Shown: positions 58,085-64,000 of the stretch, one piece after another | Position numbering within the stretch: the first letter of the stretch is position 1 | Layout of the letters: each line of letters begins with the position of its first letter | From: JAYFNU01 sp034933305 | Lineage (GTDB): Bacteria > Bacillota > Clostridia > Oscillospirales > Ruminococcaceae | Assembly (NCBI GenBank): GCA_034933305.1 | Contig: JAYFNU010000006.1 | Coordinates: 62,001-126,000 of the forward strand | DNA: 64,000 nucleotides | Direction: 5' to 3' | Notes under the pieces: model-generated | The model's database searches: none | Seen by the model: only the letters and a program-made list of their open reading frames with translations | What the model was told of the DNA's origin: nothing | Made by a program: the position numbers and the translations under genes

Positions 58085-58897
58085 TTGGCGCCGCAGAACG
58101 TGCGCCCGAAGAAGGCGCTGGGACAAAATTTTCTCATCAACGACGGCGTGTGCGAGAAGATCGCGGACGCCGTTGTCGGCGACGCCGGGCTCGGGGTCAT
58201 TGAGATCGGCCCCGGGCTCGGCGCGCTGACAAAAAAGCTTGCCGCGCGCGCGGAAAAGCTCGTCGCGATCGAGCTCGACGCCGACGTGCTGCCGCAGCTG
58301 CGCGAGAATCTCGCCGGCTTCGGCAATGTGGAGATCATCCGCGCCGACGTGCTGACCGTCGACCTGCGCGCGCTCATCGAGACGCGCTTTCCGGGCCTTC
58401 GCGTGCGCGCGGCGGGCAATCTGCCGTATTACATCACGAGCCCCATCGTCATGGCGCTGCTCGAAAGCCGCCTGCCGCTCGAGGAGATCGTCGTGATGGT
58501 GCAGAAGGAGGCGGCCCGGCGCCTGTGCGCGCCCGAGGGCTCGCGGGAATGCGGGGCCGTCACGCTCGCGGTTCGCTATTACGCCGAGCCGCGCATGCTC
58601 TTCGATGTGTCGCCCGGCAGCTTTTATCCCGCGCCGAAGGTGACGAGCACCGTGCTGCGCCTTCGCGTGCGCGGGACGCCCGCGGTCAGCCCGCGCGACG
58701 AAAAGAAGATGTTCGCCGTCATCCGCGCGGCTTTTTCCATGCGCCGGAAAACGGCGCTCAACGCCGTGGCCGCCGGCATGGGCCTCGACCGGGAGGCCGT
58801 CGCCGCGGCCATGGGGAAGGCGGGCGTCGATCCCGGCGCGCGCGCCGAGCGGCTGACGCTCGCCCAGTACTGTGCGCTGTCGGATGCGCTCGAATAG
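58085..58897 (+). CDS. rsmA: 16S rRNA (adenine1518/1519-N6) dimethyltransferase
   Basis: A 270-residue KsgA-family enzyme. PKKALGQNFLIND at the N-terminus, SAM motif I EIGPGLGALT near residue 41, the acidic VAIELD near 61, the catalytic motif IV NLPYYITSP near 112, and a C-terminal helical domain (RAAFSMRRKTALNAV). The start is TTG 58085, three bases after the cdd stop, with no strong ribosome site, so it probably depends on translational coupling. The loss-of-function phenotype of this family is kasugamycin resistance. Confidence 0.95.
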   Translation: MAPQNVRPKKALGQNFLINDGVCEKIADAVVGDAGLGVIEIGPGLGALTKKLAARAEKLVAIELDADVLPQLRENLAGFGNVEIIRADVLTVDLRALIETRFPGLRVRAAGNLPYYITSPIVMALLESRLPLEEIVVMVQKEAARRLCAPEGSRECGAVTLAVRYYAEPRMLFDVSPGSFYPAPKVTSTVLRLRVRGTPAVSPRDEKKMFAVIRAAFSMRRKTALNAVAAGMGLDREAVAAAMGKAGVDPGARAERLTLAQYCALSDALE

Positions 58898-58918
58898 AAC
58901 AGTCAAAGGAGAAAACGC

Positions 58919-59806
58919 TTGAAGCGGATCACTGCGATCATTCTCGCGCTCGCGCTGTGCGCGCTGCCGCTGTGCGGCTGCGCCGGCGAGCAGCGCTTCG
59001 ACGCGTCGGCGGCCGTCACCGTCATCACGCGCGAGGACGGCTCGGGCACGCGCGGCGCTTTCGTCGACCTGCTCGGGATCCGGCGCAAGCTCCCGGACGG
59101 CGGGGCGTGGGACTATACGACCGAGGAGGCGCTCGTCACCAACAGCACGTCGAACGTCATGCTGTCGGTGTCGCTCAACCCCCACGCCGTCGGTTATATC
59201 TCGCTCGGCTCGCTGAGCGGCATGGTCAAGGCGCTGTCGATCGACGGCGTCTATCCCGCCGCGGCGAGCGTCAAGGACGGAAGCTACCCCGTCTCCCGCG
59301 CCTTCTACGTCGCGACGAAGGGCGCGCCGCAGGGGCTCGCGGCGGATTTTCTCGCCTTTGTGCTCAGCGCCGAGGGGCAGGCGGTCGTCGAGGCGGACGG
59401 CTACGTGTCCGTCGCCGACGGCGCGGCCGCCTATGCGGGCGCGCCGCACGGCGGAAAGCTCGTCATCGCGGGCTCCTCGTCCGTCACGCCCGTGATGGAA
59501 AAACTCAAAGAAGCGTATATCGCCCGCAATCCGGGCGTGGAAATAGAGATCCAGCAGAGCGATTCCTCCACCGGCCTTACGGCCGCGGCCGAGGGCATCT
59601 GCGACATCGGCATGTCGTCGCGCCCGCTCAAGGACAGCGAGCTTGCCGAGGGACTCGAGCCGCTCTCCGTGGCGCTCGACGGCATCGCCGTCGTCGTCAA
59701 CAACGACAATCCGTTCAACGGTCTTCGCGCCGACACCGTGCGGCGCATCTACGAGGGCGAACTCACGACCTGGATGCAGGTCGAAGAAGCGGAGGGTGCG
59801 CGATGA
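58919..59806 (+). CDS. pstS: Phosphate-binding lipoprotein PstS with swapped half order
   Basis: A 295-residue lipoprotein (lipobox LCGC, Cys21). The phosphate-binding halves are both present but in reversed order compared with E. coli PstS. The usual C-terminal half comes first: TREDGSGTRGAF near 38 and VGYISLGSL near 91. The usual N-terminal half comes second: VIAGSSSVTPVMEKLKEAY near 182, QQSDSSTGLTAA near 212, DIGMSSRPLKDSE near 229 and IYEGELTTW near the end. The ATGA overlap with pstC and the following genes confirm a phosphate importer. Related permuted forms may exist in other Clostridia. Confidence 0.9.
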   Translation: MKRITAIILALALCALPLCGCAGEQRFDASAAVTVITREDGSGTRGAFVDLLGIRRKLPDGGAWDYTTEEALVTNSTSNVMLSVSLNPHAVGYISLGSLSGMVKALSIDGVYPAAASVKDGSYPVSRAFYVATKGAPQGLAADFLAFVLSAEGQAVVEADGYVSVADGAAAYAGAPHGGKLVIAGSSSVTPVMEKLKEAYIARNPGVEIEIQQSDSSTGLTAAAEGICDIGMSSRPLKDSELAEGLEPLSVALDGIAVVVNNDNPFNGLRADTVRRIYEGELTTWMQVEEAEGAR

Positions 59807-60654
59807 CGGCTGCAAAAGAGAAGCTGATGAAGATCCTTTTCGCGGCCGCGGCGTGCGCTTCGATCCTCGCCGTCGCGCTCATCTGCGTTTTCCTGTTCGC
59901 GAACGGCATCCCCGGCATCGCGAAGATCGGCGTTTTCAAATTCCTGCTGGGCACGCAGTGGCGGCCGTCGAACGATCTCTACGGCATCCTGCCGATGATC
60001 CTCGGCAGCATCTACGTCACGGCGGGCGCCTGCGCCATCGGCGTGCCGCTCGGCCTGCTGACGGCCGTTTTTCTCGTGTATTATTGCCCGAAGGGGCTCG
60101 CGAAGCTCATCGATCCGCTCGTGCAGCTGCTCGCGGGCATCCCGTCCGTCGTCTACGGCTTTTTCGGCATCATCGTGCTCGTGCCGCTGTCGCGGCAGCT
60201 GTTCGGCGGCTCCGGCAGCAGCATCCTGACGGCGTCGGTGCTGCTGGGCATCATGATCCTGCCGACGATCGTCAGCGTCTCGGCGTCGTCTCTGCGCGCC
60301 GTCCCGCCGTATTATTATGAGGGCGGACGGGCGCTGGGCGCGACGCATGAGCGCAGCATTTTTCTCATCGACCTCAAAGCGGCGCAGTCGGGCGTGCTGT
60401 CGGCGGTCGTGCTCGGCATCGGGCGCGCCGTCGGCGAGACGATGGCCGTCATCATGGTCGCCGGCAACCAGGCGCGCATGCCCGACGGACTGTTCCGCGG
60501 CGTGCGCACGCTGACGGCGAACATCGTCATCGAGATGGGCTATGCGGCGGATCTCCACCGCGAGGCGCTCATCGCCACCGGCGTCGTGCTGTTCGTCTTT
60601 ATTCTGCTCATCAACCTTTGCTTCTCGGCGATCAAGGGGAGGGATGCGCGATGA
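59803..60654 (+). CDS. pstC: Phosphate ABC transporter permease PstC
   Basis: A 283-residue permease with six membrane segments. Family blocks are FLLGTQWRPSNDLYGILPMILGS near residue 47, LAGIPSVVYGFFGI near 108 and the coupling loop ALGATHERSIFLIDLKAAQSGV near 180 followed by GRAVGETMAVIMVAGN. ATG 59803 overlaps the pstS stop; the longer open frame is shadow. The gene ends overlapping pstA by four bases. Confidence 0.95.
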   Translation: MTAAKEKLMKILFAAAACASILAVALICVFLFANGIPGIAKIGVFKFLLGTQWRPSNDLYGILPMILGSIYVTAGACAIGVPLGLLTAVFLVYYCPKGLAKLIDPLVQLLAGIPSVVYGFFGIIVLVPLSRQLFGGSGSSILTASVLLGIMILPTIVSVSASSLRAVPPYYYEGGRALGATHERSIFLIDLKAAQSGVLSAVVLGIGRAVGETMAVIMVAGNQARMPDGLFRGVRTLTANIVIEMGYAADLHREALIATGVVLFVFILLINLCFSAIKGRDAR

Positions 60655-61517
60655 AAAAGCTTTCTCTGCGGGCGCTGCTGCGGCAGTACGCCCGCACGCC
60701 GGGCTCGCTGCTCGTGTGCCTGCTCGTGCTGCTCGCGGCGCTCGTGAGCGTCGCGTCGGTGGTCGTGCTCATCGGCTATATCCTCGTCAAGGGCGTCCCC
60801 AACCTGTCGTGGAGCCTGTTCGCCTGGAAATACACGAGCGAGAACGTCTCGCTCATGCCCGCGCTCGTCAACACGGTCGTGATGACGCTGCTCTCGCTGC
60901 TGCTCGCGGTGCCGCTGGGTCTCGGCGCGGCGATCTTTTTGACGGAATACGCGAAGCGCGGCAACAAATTCGTGAAGCTCGTGCGCACGACGGCGGAAAC
61001 GCTGTCGGGCATCCCGTCGATCATCTACGGCCTGTTCGGCCTGCTGCTGTTCGTCACGGCGCTCGGCTGGGGCTATTCGATGCTCGCGGGCGCGTTTACG
61101 CTCGCCATCATGATCCTGCCGCTCATCCTGCGCACGGCCGAGGAGGCGCTCAAGGCGGTCCCCGACAGCTACCGCGAGGGGAGCTACGGCCTCGGCGCGG
61201 GGCGGCTGCGGACCATCTTCCGCGTCGTCCTGCCCAGCGCCGTGCCCGGCATTCTCGCGGGGGTCATCCTCGCGGTCGGGCGCATCGTCGGCGAGACGGC
61301 GGCGCTCATCTACACGGCCGGCACCGTCGCCCAGGTGCCGCCGGATCTGCTCTCGTCGGGGCGCACGCTCGCGGTGCACATGTACGCGCTGTCGAGCGAG
61401 GGCATCTATATCAACGAGTCTTACGCGACGGCGGTCGTGCTGCTGGTGCTGGTCGTCGGCATCAACGCGCTGTCGGCGGCGGTCGCCAAAAAGCTCGCGA
61501 AAGGACAACAGCGCTGA
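60651..61517 (+). CDS. pstA: Phosphate ABC transporter permease PstA
   Basis: A 288-residue permease, partner of PstC. It has LVNTVVMTLLSLLLAVPLGLGAAIFLTEYA near residue 79, ETLSGIPSIIYGLFGLLLF near 117 and the coupling loop YGLGAGRLRTIFRVVLPSAVPG near 180, then GRIVGETAALIYTAG. ATG 60651 overlaps the pstC stop (ATGA). The stop overlaps the pstB ATG by one base (TGATG). Confidence 0.95.
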   Translation: MKKLSLRALLRQYARTPGSLLVCLLVLLAALVSVASVVVLIGYILVKGVPNLSWSLFAWKYTSENVSLMPALVNTVVMTLLSLLLAVPLGLGAAIFLTEYAKRGNKFVKLVRTTAETLSGIPSIIYGLFGLLLFVTALGWGYSMLAGAFTLAIMILPLILRTAEEALKAVPDSYREGSYGLGAGRLRTIFRVVLPSAVPGILAGVILAVGRIVGETAALIYTAGTVAQVPPDLLSSGRTLAVHMYALSSEGIYINESYATAVVLLVLVVGINALSAAVAKKLAKGQQR

Positions 61518-62266
61518 TGTGCAAATTCAAGATCGAGGACCTCAATGTCTACTACGGCGATTACCACGCCATCAAGGACGTCGGCCTCAAGCTGTATGAG
61601 CGGGAGATCTCCGCGTTCATCGGCCCGTCCGGCTGCGGAAAGTCCACCCTGCTCAAGTGTCTCAACCGCATGAACGACCTCGTCGAGGGCTGCCGCGTCG
61701 AGGGCGACATCGAGCTCGACGGGCAGGACGTCAATCGGGACATCGACGTCAACGTGCTGCGCCGCCGCGTCGGCATGGTCTTTCAGAAGCCCAATCCCTT
61801 TCCGATGAGCATTTACGACAACGTGGCGTACGGCCCGCGCACCCACGGCATACGCGCGAAGGCGCAGCTCGACGAGATCGTCGAGTCGTCGCTGCGCAGC
61901 GCGGCCATCTGGGACGATCTGAAGGACCGCCTCCATAAAAACGCGCTCGGCCTCTCCGGCGGCCAGCAGCAGCGCCTTTGCATCGCGCGGGCGCTCGCGG
62001 TGAAGCCGGAGGTCATCCTCATGGATGAGCCGACGTCGGCGCTCGACCCGATTTCGACGTCGAAGATCGAGGACCTGTGCGTCCAGCTCAAGGAGGATTA
62101 CACCATCGTGATGGTCACCCACAACATGCAGCAGGCGGTGCGCATCTCCGACAAGACCGTCTTCTTCCTGCTGGGCGAGGTGATCGAATACGGCGACACG
62201 GAGACGATCTTCTCCATGCCGAAGGACAAACGCACCGAGGATTACATCACAGGGAGGTTCGGCTGA
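61517..62266 (+). CDS. pstB: Phosphate ABC transporter ATPase PstB
   Basis: A 249-residue ABC ATPase. Walker A GPSGCGKST near residue 37, a PstB-specific insertion around CLNRMNDLVEGCRVEGDIELDG, VFQKPNPFPMSIYDNVAYGPR near 91, signature LSGGQQQR near 145 and Walker B VILMDEPTSALDP near 165. ATG overlaps the pstA stop by one base. Ends overlapping phoU in the same way. Confidence 0.97.
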   Translation: MCKFKIEDLNVYYGDYHAIKDVGLKLYEREISAFIGPSGCGKSTLLKCLNRMNDLVEGCRVEGDIELDGQDVNRDIDVNVLRRRVGMVFQKPNPFPMSIYDNVAYGPRTHGIRAKAQLDEIVESSLRSAAIWDDLKDRLHKNALGLSGGQQQRLCIARALAVKPEVILMDEPTSALDPISTSKIEDLCVQLKEDYTIVMVTHNMQQAVRISDKTVFFLLGEVIEYGDTETIFSMPKDKRTEDYITGRFG

Positions 62267-62904
62267 TGCGGCTCAAATATGAAGAACAGCTCAAACAGCT
62301 CTCCGAAGAGATGCAGACGATGGGCGCGCTGTGCGAAAGCGTCATCGCGCGCGCGGCGAAGGCCTTCATCGACGGCGACCTGGAGCTCGCCGTGCAGGCC
62401 ATCGAGATCGATCTGAACATCGACAAGATGGAGCGCGACATCGAGGCGCTGTGCCTCAAGCTGCTGCTGCAGCAGCAGCCCGTGGCGAGCGACCTGCGGC
62501 GCATTTCGTCGGCGCTCAAGATGATCACCGACATGGAGCGCATCGGCGACCAGTCGGCGGACATCTCCGAGATCACGAAGCTGGAGAATTACCGCAGGAA
62601 CGAGGATGACGACCACATCGCCGACATGGCGCGCGCCGTCATCAAGATGGTCACCGACAGCATCGAAGCCTACGTGCACGAGGACGTCGCGATGGCGCGC
62701 TCGGTCATCGACTACGACGACGTCGTCGACAATCTCTTCGACGAGGTCAAAAAAGACGTCATCGAGATGGTCCGCCGCGACAACAACAGCGGCGAGCGGG
62801 CCGTCGACGTGCTGATGGTCGCGAAGTATTTCGAGCGCATCGGCGACCACGCGACGAACATCGCCGAGTGGGTCGAATACGCCGTGACGGGCGTCCACAG
62901 ATGA
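62266..62904 (+). CDS. phoU: Phosphate transport regulator PhoU
   Basis: A 212-residue all-helical protein of two three-helix bundles. Each half carries the PhoU metal-contacting motif: KMITDMERIGDQSADISEI near residue 84 and VAKYFERIGDHATNIAEWVEY near 184. It modulates PstSCAB and a PhoR-type kinase. No PhoB/PhoR genes are in the window. The start overlaps pstB and the stop overlaps the next kinase gene (ATGA). Confidence 0.95.
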   Translation: MRLKYEEQLKQLSEEMQTMGALCESVIARAAKAFIDGDLELAVQAIEIDLNIDKMERDIEALCLKLLLQQQPVASDLRRISSALKMITDMERIGDQSADISEITKLENYRRNEDDDHIADMARAVIKMVTDSIEAYVHEDVAMARSVIDYDDVVDNLFDEVKKDVIEMVRRDNNSGERAVDVLMVAKYFERIGDHATNIAEWVEYAVTGVHR

Positions 62905-63746
62905 CGGGCGAACGGCAGAAGCGCGCGGCGCTGCTGTGCGACCTTTCCTGCGCCGGGCGCTGCTCGGCGAGCGCCGCGCTGCCGGTGCTGTCGGCGGCGG
63001 GCCTCGAATGCGCGCTGCTGCCGACGATGCTGCTGTCGGCGCACACCGGCTTTCCCGGGGCGGTCAAACAGCCCGAGGCGGACTTCATGCGCCGCACGGC
63101 GGCCCACTGGAAGGCGCTCGGCCTGACGTTCGACATCATCCTCGTCGGCTATCTCGGCGCGCCGGAGGCCCTGGAGGCCGCGGAAGGATTTGTCGCCGAC
63201 TTTCGGACGGACGACACGCTGCTCGTCGTCGACCCCGCGATGGGCGACGGCGGCAGGCTGTACGGCGGGTACACAGCCGATTATCCCGCGCGGCTCGCGC
63301 GGCTCGCCGCGCGCGCGGACGTGCTGCTGCCGAACGCGACGGAAGCGGCGCTGCTGCTCGGCAGCGCGCCCGACCCCGCGCCCGGGCGCGCGCAGACGTC
63401 GGCGCTGCTCGGCGGTCTGTGCGCGCTGGGGCCCCGGCGCGTCGCCGTCACGGGCCTTTGCTTCGACGAGGGCAGGATCGCCGTCGCGGCGCGGGACGGG
63501 CAGCGGGCGTTCACCTGCGACACGCCGCGCGTGCCGCGCTCTTTTTTCGGGACCGGAGACCTGTTTGCGGCGGTGCTGACGGCGGCGCTCGCGCGCGGCG
63601 CGTCCTTTGAGACGTCGGTGCGCGCCGCCTGCGATTTTACGGCGCTGTGCGCCGGCCGCACGGCAGCGGCGGGCGGCGACGCGCGCTTCGGCGTGCGCTT
63701 TGAGGACAGCCTCGGGGAGCTCATCGGCCGGCTGCGGGATCTGTGA
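62901..63746 (+). CDS. Pyridoxal/pyridoxamine kinase-like (PdxY type)
   Basis: A 281-residue ribokinase-superfamily protein. ALLCDLSCAGRCSASAALPVLSAAG at the N-terminus and LVGYLGAPEALE near residue 80 match the pyridoxal kinase branch; VVDPAMGDGGRLY near 109 and the catalytic GTGDLFAAVL near 216 are present. It would phosphorylate pyridoxal, pyridoxine or pyridoxamine to the PLP series. ATG 62901 overlaps the phoU stop, so it is the last gene of the pst operon, an unusual partnership. Confidence 0.9.
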   Translation: MTGERQKRAALLCDLSCAGRCSASAALPVLSAAGLECALLPTMLLSAHTGFPGAVKQPEADFMRRTAAHWKALGLTFDIILVGYLGAPEALEAAEGFVADFRTDDTLLVVDPAMGDGGRLYGGYTADYPARLARLAARADVLLPNATEAALLLGSAPDPAPGRAQTSALLGGLCALGPRRVAVTGLCFDEGRIAVAARDGQRAFTCDTPRVPRSFFGTGDLFAAVLTAALARGASFETSVRAACDFTALCAGRTAAAGGDARFGVRFEDSLGELIGRLRDL

Positions 63747-63817
63747 GCGGCGGGCGCGGCTTTTTCCCCCGGCAAGCGGCGCTGTCGCTCTTTCGGTGCC
63801 GCGCAAGGGATGCTTGC

Positions 63818-63845
63818 TTGCTTATCGGCCGTTTTCGGCTATGCT
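63818..63845 (+). promoter_or_regulatory. Putative promoter of the XRE regulator
   Basis: TTGCTT (63818-63823), 16 bases, TATGCT (63840-63845). A repeat of TTGC precedes it, giving an alternative -35 four bases earlier. Confidence 0.5.
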
Positions 63846-63867
63846 GGGAACAGAGGGGGGCGAACGC

Positions 63868-64000
63868 ATGGGCTTTGCAGAACAGATCCGGCAGCTCAGA
63901 AGAGAGCGGGGCCTCACGCAGGAGCAGTTTGCCGAGCGGCTGAGCGTCACGCGCCAGGCTGTTTCGAACTGGGAAAACGACCGCAATCTTCCGGACATCG
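63868..64000 (+). CDS. XRE-family helix-turn-helix regulator, 5' part only
   Basis: The first 44 codons of a gene that runs off the window end. The sequence EQIRQLRRERGLTQEQFAERLSVTRQAVSNWEND is a standard Cro/C1-type HTH at the N-terminus, here followed by RNLPDI as in the common Clostridia group with an added C-terminal domain. ATG 63868 follows GGGGGG at about 7 bases. Target and C-terminal domain are outside the window. Confidence 0.9.
   Translation, partial: MGFAEQIRQLRRERGLTQEQFAERLSVTRQAVSNWENDRNLPDI

Noticed and set aside
1..64000. CRISPR arrays, insertion sequences, prophage, tRNA or rRNA genes
   Set aside because: None was seen on reading both strands: no regular spaced repeats, no transposase or integrase frame, and no gap with a tRNA-like cloverleaf.

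Overview
The window reads as a chromosomal segment of a GC-rich anaerobic member of the Clostridia, most likely a gut Oscillospiraceae-type lineage. Supporting signs are the density of transcription-attenuation leaders typical of Firmicutes (lysine L-box, phenylalanine T-box, magnesium M-box), an IreB/UPF0297 gene, the YycJ-RlmH pair, galactitol-type PTS genes and corrinoid-dependent methyl-transfer genes. No prophage, insertion sequence, CRISPR array, rRNA or tRNA gene was recognised. About 70 protein genes fill the window on both strands. Because of the high GC content nearly every gene carries a long open shadow frame on the opposite strand; these are left out.

Layout. 1-804: tail of a large secreted repeat protein. 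875-3638: 5'-nucleotidase and MFS permease operon (minus). 3781-6613: lysine riboswitch controlling a polar amino-acid ABC importer, so a predicted lysine importer. 6678-11488: LRR lipoprotein, aspartate kinase, ROK kinase and a Gfo/Idh-like protein with a degenerate catalytic motif. 11607-12182: hypothetical gene. 12381-18851: a divergent corrinoid methyl-transfer island (homocysteine-methyltransferase-type enzyme, corrinoid protein, DUF2284 protein and Fe-S corrinoid activator on minus; UroD-thioredoxin fusion and CobW GTPase on plus). 18900-20201: YajC-like and PHP phosphatase genes, divergent around an inverted repeat.

20630-32511: a carbohydrate operon or pair of operons with 2-hydroxyacid dehydrogenase, DeoC-like aldolase, Zn alcohol dehydrogenase, a UroD/MtaA-type methyltransferase, galactitol-family PTS IIA-IIB-IIC, UTRA regulator, HPr, PocR-AraC regulator, AraM-type dehydrogenase, YajC, PfkB sugar-phosphate kinase and a SIMPL protein. 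Substrate uptake, phosphorylation, oxidation, second phosphorylation and aldol cleavage can be laid out in order, but the substrate is unknown and the methyltransferase is unexplained. 32619-38550: aldehyde dehydrogenase, IreB region and T-box-controlled pheST. 38550-40806: acpS-nnrD-lipoprotein-mazF, resembling the Bacillus acpS-ydcC-alr-ndoAI-ndoA locus but without alr or antitoxin. 40889-50053: NahK-like kinase, murC, ilvE, RNA pseudouridine synthase, M23 peptidase, murA, yycJ/walJ and rlmH.

50151-57551: DUF4830 protein, nitroreductase, DUF1292 protein, a probable 6S RNA upstream of a YrvM/TcdA homologue, an M-box-controlled mgtE, and a minus-strand operon of dCMP deaminase, type III pantothenate kinase, ECF S component with an EF-hand-like tail, and a HAD phosphatase. 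57662-64000: cdd, rsmA, a tightly overlapped pstSCAB-phoU operon whose PstS halves are in swapped order, a pyridoxal-kinase-like gene, and the start of an XRE regulator.

The most notable items are the methyl-transfer island with its UroD-thioredoxin/CobW pair, the PTS operon carrying an apparently complete MtaA-like methyltransferase, the ECF S component with calcium-loop tail, the permuted PstS, the mazF without a partner, and a palindromic -35 hexamer that appears to be shared by the divergent pheST and acpS promoters.
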